Shown here piece after piece: positions 1 through 8,689 of a stretch of 10,844 bases of DNA (its first letter is position 1; every line of letters starts with the position of its first letter). Below the pieces are notes generated by a model. It was given only the letters and a program-made list of their open reading frames with translations, made no database searches and was not told the DNA's origin. The translations under genes were made by a program, and so were the position numbers. This DNA is from Neolentinus lepideus HHB14362 ss-1. Lineage: Eukaryota > Basidiomycota > Agaricomycetes > Gloeophyllales > Gloeophyllaceae. Location of the stretch: the NCBI GenBank assembly GCA_001632425.1, contig KV425650.1:1-10844 (forward strand), given 5' to 3'.

Positions 1-464
1 TCAAAAGGTAATATATAGTATTACATAATATGACCCCTAAATAGCCCTTATGGTAATATATATAATTATTTACCATTTAAGAGTCGGCAAAGATTTAAAA
101 CAAACTCGCTTACAAAATGTTTCTCGGAGAAAATATTTTGCTATCAGTTTTGCTCGATGTTTAACTATAGATATTCAAGCGATCTTGAAGGTAATAAAAT
201 GGATAATATTTCGTCCAGTCTGTTGACTATTCCCTTAGTATATACTTTTCTCTTTGACAGAATGGTTTGCCAAAGTAATTATATGGGATATCCATTTTGA
301 TCAACATTTTGCAGGTCCTCAAAGAGTGAGACTCCCGCAGTGCTTGTATCCCTTCAAAGGATCGATATTCAGTATTAATTCAGCTTGAATGGCTCAAATT
401 TCAAACTTGGATCTATCCACAGACTTGCGTAGAAGACCGTCTGATTGCTTAATCGTGCAAGGAC
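1..464. other. AT-rich upstream flank, no gene seen
   Basis: The first 300 bases are clearly AT-richer than the rest of the window and carry repeated short runs such as GGTAATATATA near 7 and 51. No open frame with coding-like character and no RNA gene signature was found. The last 100 bases are the likely 5' region of the F-box gene; an in-frame TAA at 450-452 closes its frame just before the ATG at 465. I see no convincing TATA box at a defined distance. Confidence 0.6.
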
Positions 465-2147
465 ATGCTCTACTCTTTCGATCTTCTAGATGATGATATC
501 CTCGTCTATCTCCTCTCGTTTCTGCGAGTTCCTGACATTTTATGCGTCAGACAGGTAAGCATCAGGATGAGGAGGGAAGGCCTTCATTCAACCTAATCAC
601 AGACATGCCGAAGAATGAGGAATATATCCTATCTTCGAACGACTTGGCTTGATGTCTGCACAACTTTGAAGAGACAAGGATGCCCGTTCTCCGAGAAACT
701 GTTGATGGCCATGGACGCGCCTGAGCTCGAGCGGAAGGCCCGTCGTGCCTACCAGCTAGGCAAAAAATGGTCCAATTTAGATCGTATGACTCCACGGACA
801 TCTTTTACCTTCAACGCTAACCCTGAAAACCCTATCACGAACCTACATTTCCTGCCGGGTTTAGATGGGAGATGGATCGTCACTGTCTCCCAAGGAATAT
901 GGTCCGTCCTGGCATTCTGGCATTTCGATCTGGATGACCCTGGTAAAGCCGTCAAGATGGCTGAGTGGAAGCGCAAGGGTGCCTTGTTCTACGCCCTCGT
1001 GGTGAATCAAGATCCCAAGTCCGAAGCCACTGTAGCTGTTTCCGTATGTTTGAACCCGGTACGATGAAAGCGATAGTTCACAAGGGCTTGACTGATTGCC
1101 TCTATACGAAAACACAGATACATATAGATCGTCACATAAACATTTTTCAGCTGCGCCACAATGTATACAACGGGCTCTCTTCTTTAAGACTGATAACGTC
1201 GATTAAAACGTTACACCTGCCAGTCGCTCTGCGAGGCGATATCCTGGCGATGAGCAACCGTGAATATGAAACCAGAATACTGAATTGGAAAGAAGGCGGT
1301 GAAGCTGTGCTTCGTGATAAGGAGGCGGGTTTGACGTCCTGGCAAGTGAATACAGCCCCCTGCAGTCATCTAGCTACGATGTCAACAAGAATAATAGCAC
1401 CACAGATGTCTTCAAGTTGTATTTGCTCACGAGAGTATCCTCGTTATCAGAACACGCTCCGTGAACATGTTCCCGGAGCCCGTTTTACGAGACGCGCGGA
1501 ACATCCGGATTTATGGGTCTGTAGCCTCCTACTCCTTCGGACGGATCGTCGACGCAGTGGCAGTGAACGCCCTGAGGTCTCGTACAGAAGATGACGACAC
1601 AGATAGCAAGCTATGCAGAAGTCCTTTTCGACCACTGTCGATTCTCCTCCGTGAAGGCCGCGATGACCCTTGGGCGACTGGTGCGTGTACAGTCACACTC
1701 CTCGAGCTGTCTCCCGATCCGACCTACCTCTCCATCCGGTCCAAAGAGGGCTCCATGTGCCCTAGGCAGTGCCCGTACCTCTTTCCTCCGGAGCAGAAGC
1801 ACCGCATGCCATTGGTCAGAGGCTTTACCAGGTGCAGCACCCTGTTCTTCGGCAGGGTCGGGACTGCCCTGTGGATACAACCGCGCGCCCGGGGGCATTT
1901 GGGGTTGACGATGTTAGACCTCCACAACCAAGAGGCTCAGGTGACGGGACCAGCGCCGGTGAACGAGTCGCTAATGGCAACAGTATTTCCAGGCCCTCTG
2001 CTTTCTCCCTCTTCAGGAGAGAGGATATTGAGCAAGGAGTTGTTGACAAACAAGCTGAGACACTGTGTTTCAATGGATTATGACGAAGAGAGCGGAGTCA
2101 TTGCGCTTGGAAACCATAACGGAGATATCACGGTCCTGGAGCTTTGA
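465..2147 (+). CDS. F-box protein with beta-propeller-like C-terminal region
   Basis: Spliced model: exons 465-554, 603-1043, 1151-1345 and 1398-2147, about 491 residues, all three introns in phase 0. Residues about 5-45 form an F-box, with the typical LDDDILVYLLSFL core followed, after intron 1, by a CRRMRNISYLRTTW segment. F-box proteins of this class bind Skp1 and recruit substrates to SCF ubiquitin ligases. The rest reads as degenerate propeller blades: LRGDILAMSNREYETRILNW, CLQVVFAHESILVIRTRSVN, and a final blade near the C-terminus with SGVIALGNHNGDITVLEL. The intron 3 acceptor at 1397 was chosen because it restores WQHHRCLQVVF in frame; the stronger-looking acceptor at 1405 gives the wrong frame. 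The start is the only ATG after the in-frame stop at 450-452. Intron 2 (1044-1150, 107 bp) is long for this locus. Substrate is unknown. Confidence 0.85.
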
Positions 2148-2391
2148 GAACGTAACAGCAACTGATTGTAGACTCTATGGTACTGGATGTTTTCGATCGC
2201 CTACTAGGTGGTCATCGATATATTTGTGAAAGTATATAGACTCATACAACAAACGGACAGTGCGAGATGTAGCGGTAAGGAAACATGCCGATGGATCGTT
2301 AGTTTGTCTTTGCGCTCCTCTCTCGCGTCACCGAATTAGACGACGACACCCTCGGGAGAGCTTTGGACTGGCTGGGCTTCATCCCAAGCAC
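2148..2391. other. Gap downstream of F-box gene; unresolved open frame
   Basis: This holds the 3' side of the F-box gene. From about 2336 to 2584 the plus strand has an uninterrupted frame (LDDDTLGRALDWLGF and onwards, ending EIEVRQKTG), overlapping antisense the last exon of the minus-strand candidate at 2392-3288. The stretch is GC-rich, which lets both strands stay open, and I cannot decide by reading whether either is translated. Confidence 0.35.
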
Positions 2392-3288
2392 CTACCGGTT
2401 TCGGGCGCGAATACTTAGGGTGCCGAGGACAGAGAACAACCCTGTGAGAGGCGACGTAGGCGATGCGGGCGCTGTGCTAAACGCCCTTGAGTGCTCCGAC
2501 ATTGCCGAAGGGAACGGAGAGATTGGACTTGAAGGGCCGGGGAGGACAGTGGCAGAGATAGAGGTACGACAAAAGACAGGCTGACCTGCAGGAAAGCGGG
2601 ACTCGGCCATCCACGCACATCTATCCGCACTCTTCTCGGCAATGTTTCGCCAATCTACCCATTTCTGGCTACTGTGACAGTTCTCCCAATGGTTGGCTAA
2701 ACGAACAACCATGGTGCTTCGGCCTGTTCAGAAAAGTATGATTCGACACGATGACCATGCCCTCACGGCATCTAGATTTACCCTTTCCCTCGAGTACAGA
2801 AGCCAGCGCCGGGTGTATGAGTGACGGAGACAACAACGTAGGCTTCGTTACCTGATTTGCATGGCAGTCAGTAGAAAGCAGGTGAGAAGACATACCTTGG
2901 AAAACTGTCGACGTTATAGACTTTGTCCGAAGGGGGAGATCCTCCGCCTTGAACAGGTGACACCATTTCGGTTTAAGGTGCATCATAGCCCTTGCTGCGT
3001 TCGCTTGGTGCTTGCTATATACGCCAATATTCTTAGCGGGAAATGGAAGGTTTCTTGCTCTTAATCCAACTGCCAATCCAGACGAATGAGTGCACTGGGT
3101 AGCTTGTCACGATGGTCTTCAATGTGAAAATATTCCAGTTCCTCTGGATCGCTGTACCATGGTTCCTTGTCCAACGACAAGACCCATGAATTCGGTATGT
3201 TGGGATCCGTACGCACACAGACCATCCCGGACACAGGACAGAGCTCAGGAACAGACCAAAAACCAAAAGCACTGTTAACCTGCGCCAT
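2392..3288 (-). CDS. Possible unrecognised spliced gene, about 240 residues
   Basis: Not recognised. A phase-consistent model reads from ATG at 3288: exons 3071-3288, 2896-3014, 2798-2851 and 2392-2723, with introns of 56, 44 and 74 bp. Exon 1 gives a coding-looking stretch ending DKLPSALIRLDW; exon 3 contains NEAYVVVSVTHTPGAGF; exon 4 begins MVVRLANHWENCHSSQKW and ends in a Ser/Pro-rich tail with stop at 2392. Many codons in these stretches follow a purine-any-pyrimidine pattern, which favours coding. Weak points are two poor donors (GTTGGA at 3070, GTACTC at 2797), one very short intron, a competing start at 2966 in another frame, and no known domain. It may be a real lineage-specific gene, a decayed gene, or a chance assembly. 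It lies tail-to-tail with the F-box gene and downstream of TDP1 on the same strand. Confidence 0.3.
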
Positions 3289-3602
3289 CCTTGCTTCTAA
3301 AATTCGAAGGGGGGGGGATTCCACCATCGAAATCCTCCTCTTTGCACCTTACGTAGTGTCAGCTGGACTCAGGGAGTGCGAGATAACATTTATCGATATA
3401 AGAACTCGCCACAGTTGCCCTTGGTCTATTCACGGCTTCGAAGAACAGATTAAAAAACCTGTCTGTTCATTCTCATTCGAAAGTCGACAACGGTCACGAG
3501 TCCGATGCAGTCATGATTCTGAGTCTAAACAATCTGATACTAGGAGCAACGCACGAAAGCAATAAACAAGCGGAAAAGGGATGGAAGAGGATGAAGTGGC
3601 TG
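3289..3602. other. Spacer with nine-G run downstream of TDP1
   Basis: This 314-bp stretch lies between the TDP1 stop and the candidate gene to its left. It contains a homopolymer of nine G on the plus strand at 3309-3317, a place where sequencing or assembly length errors are likely. It probably holds the TDP1 3' UTR. I see no convincing coding exon or RNA gene. Confidence 0.5.
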
Positions 3603-5994
3603 TCAGTGGCTCTTGAGTACCGTTGACTCGTCTTGCATCTGTGCGGGAGCCACATCAGCAACGTCATTTCAGCATCTAATGGACTAAGACAGCCCACCCA
3701 AGGTAGGTCCTTCTTCAAGTCATACTTCCTAGCCGGGCGCTCCCAAGCGGCGACACGATCCACGTCTTTCGCCGTTCTGAGCGGGAACACGATTCCCAGC
3801 TCATAATTCGTTATCTTTGACCAATCGTTAGCAGACAAAACCTCTTTCAATATCACTTCACGTACGTTCAATATCGGATTGAACGCAGAACCTGATAGGG
3901 TGCCCCACGCGGACGGTGTGAAGTTATGCGAGCCGACATATGCCCACCCAGCGTAGTCTTTCTTGGCGTCCGACGGGACCACTTCGACGACATCGCTATC
4001 CTCGGTTTCACTGCCAGAATCGACGTCGAGAGGGCGTTGTTTACTGGTAAAAGGGGTATTACGGTCTCGAAAGGTGGCGACTATCATCTGGCCGTAGAGT
4101 TGAAGACTATTGCAAGGCAAACGGACGCCGGCGCACCTTCGTGTGCATAAGCACCCCACCCCTTTGACTTCTCGAGTCGTGAAACAGCTCTCGAGGGAAT
4201 TTGGCACCATCCCATTGATTCCGCCTGCAGAACATCGTGCCTCCTCCCTGCCCTCAGCATGATCAGTCACTTCTCGGCGCCGATCACCTGCACAAGTGAC
4301 GTACATTCTCTCCCAACACGCTCTGCCGCACAGTCTGCAAGCTCGGGAACAAGATCTTGATGGGCGGCCAGGGAAGCTTCGAGCGCTTGGTCTTTGACTG
4401 GTCGAGCCACTCTTCTGCAGAGTCGCCTCGTGCGGAGCAGTGAAATTCGTTCATCCATTGCGTGGAGTACGTCCCAACACTAGATCCCTATCACCACCAA
4501 TCAGGAAGAGAATGATATGTGCTCGTCTTCTGTAGCTGCTCACTTGACACTCCAAAACGACCTCCTTGTCCTTCGGAGCCCTCATTCCAAGATCGCGGAG
4601 GGCTCTCATTAAGCCCATATGCCCGGTCAAAATCACGCTCGGCCACCCTTCGTGCTTGCCTGCCAAGGATGCCACCAACGTTACTTTGACCTGTGAGAAA
4701 TCCCATTTGCATCTGATATCCTGGATGGACTTGATCGGCAGATTGGGGTGCTATCAGGGCATGAGCACAGGTATCAAATACATGAAAGATGAGGGTATAT
4801 CGCGCATACATCGGTTTTCAGCATGTTGTCCAATGCCGCACGAACATTGAGTGCCTTCAACACTCGTTCGAAAGCAGCAGGGAAGTCGGTCGCCTTTGGG
4901 TCATGCGATACGGGCTTGGAACGAAGAGGAATGTCTTGCAGCCAGACAGTCTACAGGCAAGTCAGCTCCCGAAGATCCGGGGGACGAAGATATGTACGTT
5001 TTCGATATCACGCCAGTCGAAGTCAACCAGGTTAGCGGTGCTGACCACCACCCGTAGCCTGCCTGTCTTGTAAAATAGCTGACACAGATCTCAGACGATG
5101 AAGGTGAGAGAAAGACTTGTCCGGTGCTCACGAGCATGAGCTAGCAGGATATGTTGGTCATACGAACACGACAGATGTGAGCAAATCACACAAACTTTCA
5201 TATGCATGCAGCCCCTCCCATTTCGCAAAAAAGGGGTGGTCATGACCCAGTTCGGGAGAACGTTGCGGAGACTTTCATTGCCAGATTCGTTTGGCTGCGC
5301 TATAAGAATGACGGGTGTCGAAGGACTGAAGAACTCATAGATCCACGGCAGCATAAGTGCATACGAGGATACAATGGCGAATGATATTTCAGATTTCTGC
5401 CGGTAGGAATGTAGCGATGAGTAAGACGATAGGACCATATCACCTACCTGCCCAATAATTTCAGAAAGCCGAAAGGTCGGCCGAGTATCCTTCTTCGTAT
5501 CAACATGTTTATTGGCGGTCTGTCTCAGCTCTCCGTCCCAGAAGAAAGGCTCGCTGCCGCTGGGCGCTGTGTACGCCACGGGGGCAGCCCTGCGAGCAAA
5601 TGAAGCAGTTGTGTCGGCTTTTGCAAGCAGATGAGAAGAAGAGAGGTGTTGCCTCTTTGTAGGCGGTGCAGTGGACGCACTAGCATCTTCTCCTCGAAAT
5701 CGTTTCTGACGCTCTAATCGAGCCTTCTCTAATTGAGCACGTTCGGATAAGAACGAAGGCGATGCTACTGCGGGGGCTGCTGGCTTGCTCAAGGTGGAGG
5801 CCTTAGATTCCTCTATGGCACGCTGAAGGTCAGCTTGAAATTGTGCGTCCTCGTCGTTCTCTACGGTGTCTGCCAGTGTGCTCGGCGTCCCAGAATCGCC
5901 CAAACTCAGAGCGACGGCCCTGTTCCACAATCGCATGAGAATCTTCGGAGAAAGTCATATGCTCATACCTTCGCATATCTTCGTCGTCCGACAT
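3603..5994 (-). CDS. TDP1: Tyrosyl-DNA phosphodiesterase 1
   Basis: TDP1 hydrolyses the 3'-phosphotyrosyl bond left by trapped topoisomerase I, in the nucleus. Model, 12 exons (minus strand): 5969-5994, 5448-5919, 5196-5396, 5132-5140, 4998-5078, 4810-4950, 4544-4750, 4305-4487, 4137-4247, 3866-4087, 3698-3814, 3603-3638; about 601 residues, close to the 608 of human TDP1. Start MSDDEDMRR at 5994 gives a complete ubiquitin-interacting motif (DEDMRRAVALSLGDS, split by intron 1), followed by a second, AQFQADLQRAIEESK. The catalytic part starts near FFWDGELRQ. First half-site: H231-x-K233 (MHMK) with N252 (VVVSTANLVDFDW); second: H475-x-K477 (LMHTK) with N532 (GSHNFTPSAWG). GSSVGTYSTQW and ITNYELGIVFPL are family blocks. 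An acidic insert of roughly 34 residues lies between the second H-K pair and N532. The last exon encodes only MQDESTVLKSH. Divergent from the WRAP53-like gene. Confidence 0.93.
5132..5140 (-). other. TDP1: 9-nt microexon of TDP1 (codes LML)
   Basis: Nine bases, CTCATGCTC on the minus strand, preceded by a TAG acceptor and followed by a GTGAGC donor. Flanking introns are 5141-5195 (55 bp) and 5079-5131 (53 bp). Inclusion yields HMK-LML-LFYKTG, restoring the hydrophobic strand that follows the first catalytic H-x-K; human TDP1 has HTKMMLLLYEEG here. Skipping keeps frame but removes three residues of the strand. Confidence 0.85.
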
Positions 5995-6157
5995 TACGCG
6001 AAGATGGATATTAGTAGTGAGTGCCGAGATATATGGTGGCGGAGTCAGTTGGGAGCCAGCTTACGCGACGCGTTATTTGCTCCTATTTGGTCATCCCTAT
6101 TCCATATATCTACCATCACCTCTGTTCAGTGGTAGTCAAGATCGACGAGATAAAGGC
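5995..6157. promoter_or_regulatory. Divergent promoter between TDP1 and WRAP53-like gene
   Basis: Only 163 bp separate the inferred start codons of TDP1 (minus, 5994) and the WD40 gene (plus, 6158), so both 5' UTRs and core promoters must fit here or extend into the neighbouring gene. I see no clear TATA or CCAAT element. The role is inferred from gene arrangement alone; if the WD40 protein starts further upstream through an unseen exon the shared region would be smaller. Confidence 0.55.
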
Positions 6158-8095
6158 ATGCAAAGACAAGATGAAATGGAATGGGGATACCCCAAGTACA
6201 GTTTTTCTGCCCGACCTGAGGTGGTAATGGCAGATCTCTGGGAGAGTCACGATTTGGGCCACAATTTCCCCCGCATGGCGAAATGGTATTCAGTCACCTT
6301 TGGGTAAACGAGCAGCTGCTCATATCTGGTAAGGTGTCCAGATGGCTCAGTAGCCTTGGCACAATGCGAAAACCGAAGCTTTCAGTTCATAGAGTTGTAA
6401 GCTTCGGCTTGCGGCTTGTCCGCATGTTGACACTGAAGTACTGAAACTGTGCCCATTCGATATTGTCAGGCCTACAGATTATCAGCAGTGTAAGTGTGTC
6501 GATTGAAATATGGCTGGTTGATTCACATGTTTGTCCTTGATACTGATCGTACTGCTACAGCTGATACCCGTGTCGAAAGTCCCGACACTCAGCCTCTTTC
6601 AAAAGGGAGAGTAATCGAACAGGCCGCTCCCATTCTTGACTACGCATGGTATCCTTCGGCATCTCCCTATACCCCAGCTTCGTATTGCTTTGTGGCGTCT
6701 GTGCGAGAATGCCCCGTTAGATTACTGGATGCCAGCGACGGCAGAGTACGTACTGTATTATATCAAGGGTTATGTACGGCATCGGGCACTGATGTGACAA
6801 TTGGCCTATCAGCTTCGTGCATCGTACAAGATAGTAGATCATCGTGAAAGACAGGTTGCACCCCATAGTCTGGCTTTCAATCTGTTCGGGAACAAGTAAG
6901 GTCATAATTTCGGAACCAGCAAGAGTTACAGTGACTGACATGCTTTCCAGGCTTTATTGTGGCTTTGAAGACGCGATAGAAGTCTTCGACGTTGCTCGTC
7001 CAGGGGAAGGCTCTCGAATATACACTACGTCGTCGAAGAAGTCCAAGGATGGATTGAAAGGTTCGCGCTCGCTGGTCATGGTCGAAACATATCTAATCCG
7101 GACACGTACTCCCCGATTTCTAGGAATATTATCGGCTCTAGCCTTTTGTCCCTCTTACGATCCTGCTTCTTACTTCGCAGCAGGCTCGCTCAACCCGTCT
7201 TCTCCCTATTCGTCGAATATTGCCATTTTTACAGAAGGAACGGATGGCACTCCCATGGGGTTCCTAAGTATCGACCGTGCTGGAGGTGGAATTCGAGCTG
7301 CTGTCACTCAGGTCCGTACATCCGTGTACTGTCTCTTCCGTATCAGAATCTGACTGTGTTACTCCACTGGAAAATCACCGTGCCTTGACATGATATAGCT
7401 ACAATTTAATCCTACCAGAGCGCACATTCTCTATGCATCTTTTCGTCGAACCGATTGTATCTACAGCTGGGATCTTCGCGGCGACATGTCCTCCCCGCTC
7501 AACATATACCGATATGGCGGCTCCGCCGACTCGCCTCGATCCTCGCACGACATGACAAACCAGAAGCTGCGGTTCGATGTCGACCCTAGTGGCCGGTGGT
7601 TATCTATAGGAGATCAGGTGAGGAGTCTCTTGTCCTTCAACCACAACACTAGCTTAGGTGACCAAATATATTACATCTAGCGCGGAAATGTATCTATGTT
7701 TGATGTCAGCAACAGCGACGCGACGCTAAATATGGATATTACTCCGGAAGTTATGCCAACCTTGCAATTTCATGCTAATGACGGTGAGGGATGAACGGCA
7801 CGTATATCCTGCGAGTACACACGCTCACGCTGAACGGGTAGACACCATAGGTTCAGTCGGATTCCATCCTTCGCAGCCATTGCTGCTTTCTGTGTCGGGA
7901 TCAAGACATTTTCATCATGACCAGGAGGGTCATGCGTCGCACGAATCCCAATATCCTCAGTCCGACTCGTCTTCGAGCTCCGATGAAGAAAGCGACAATG
8001 TTAGCGGTGATCATATGAAACGGTCTGCTCCCCATTCCTTCCCGCTTGACGCATCAATCAGACTCTGGAATTTCAAACAAAGTTGGCAAGGTTAA
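6158..8095 (+). CDS. WD40 protein, WRAP53/TCAB1 (telomerase Cajal body protein 1) family
   Basis: Model: exons 6158-6285, 6334-6396, 6470-6489, 6561-6745, 6813-6895, 6951-7060, 7124-7311, 7399-7617, 7681-7783 and 7842-8095; phases agree and the sum is 450 residues. Family blocks in order: MAKWCPDGSVALAQCENRSF (human: CKWAPDGSCILTNSADN), PILDYAWYPSASP (IYDYCWYSLMSS), ECPVRLLDASDGRLRASYK, HSLAFNLFGNKLYCGFEDAI, RPGEGSRIYTT, GILSALAFCPS, DCIYSWDLRG, QKLRFDVDPSGRWLSIGDQ, SVGFHPSQPLLLSVSGSR and a last strand ASIRLWNF. An acidic Ser-rich loop (about residues 405-420) interrupts the last blade, where the human protein also has an acidic insert. In animals TCAB1 binds CAB-box small RNAs and telomerase RNA; the fungal role cannot be told from sequence. 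The start at 6158 is uncertain; a second in-frame Met is at 6176. Confidence 0.87.
6373..6407 (+). repeat. Perfect 9-bp inverted repeat over a WRAP53-like 5' splice site
   Basis: CCGAAGCTT at 6373-6381 and AAGCTTCGG at 6399-6407 are exact reverse complements, separated by 17 bases. The left arm is in exon 2; the right arm starts just after the GT (6397-6398) of the intron 2 donor GTAAGC. In the transcript the hairpin would bury donor positions +3 to +11. If the donor is not used, translation stops at once (TTG then TAA). Confidence 0.7.
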
Positions 8096-8689
8096 GCAGC
8101 ACGACGTCTAAATAAACTCAACTGTCTCTAGTCTGTGATGACCCGCTATTATTGGTATGACCCCGTACGACCTGCGACACATATGCTGTAGTATTGATAT
8201 AGGATGGAGAGAATCCAGTCATGCGCATGGGTATGGCAGGTGTAGATGCTCAGTCAACCCCCAAGAGCATTCGGAGACGCTATTCCTGTTCTAGGGTCCT
8301 TTTGGCGGTGACACGGATCCCCATGTCATATCAGCCATTTGCATTAATAGCAATGACATTACGGCGAGAAGCTATCTCGCCAAGGCGAATGTCGGTGCGT
8401 AGTAGAGCACTGTTGATATATACTTGCTCGAACATTATCCGTCTGTAAATGATCGGATGGCCAAAGGCATGTTCAAAGATAAACCATGAATTCAGGTCTC
8501 CCAAAAGCTTATGGCATTAGGGCTATGCACAAGGTCCGGCGTGCGTCTAAACAATAGGCTTAAAATACGGTATGCATCAGACCATCTACTTCTGTGATCA
8601 GAATCCACCCCCAGTGAGTGCCGAAACACTCAATGAAATAGTAACAGAAACTTACTTAAGCACCGGAAGTAGGCGTGAATGGTCGCAGA
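8096..8689. other. Convergent intergenic region, no gene called
   Basis: This 594-bp stretch lies between the convergent 3' ends of the WD40 gene and QCR6. GTTAAG at 8091 and CTCTAG near 8132 could act as an extra intron and extend the WD40 protein into a short tail, but the tail resembles nothing in the family. A plus-strand frame of about 75 codons starts at 8221 (MRMGMAGVDAQ and onwards) without recognisable features. No tRNA or other RNA gene was seen. Confidence 0.5.

Noticed and set aside
1346..1405. F-box gene intron 3 ending at the acceptor at 1405
   Set aside because: It would put the next exon in the wrong frame; the acceptor at 1397 keeps phase 0 and gives a continuous conserved block.
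1341..1405. GC-AG intron starting at 1342 in the F-box gene
   Set aside because: Joining produces a TGA stop at the junction.
6004..6135. Plus-strand ATG at 6004 with a 43-codon frame
   Set aside because: It lies nine bases from the TDP1 start, shows no family similarity and does not connect in frame with the WD40 exons.
8091..8210. Extra 3' exons extending the WRAP53-like protein past 8095
   Set aside because: The splice signals are possible, but the added tail matches nothing in the family and the propeller already closes with IRLWNF.
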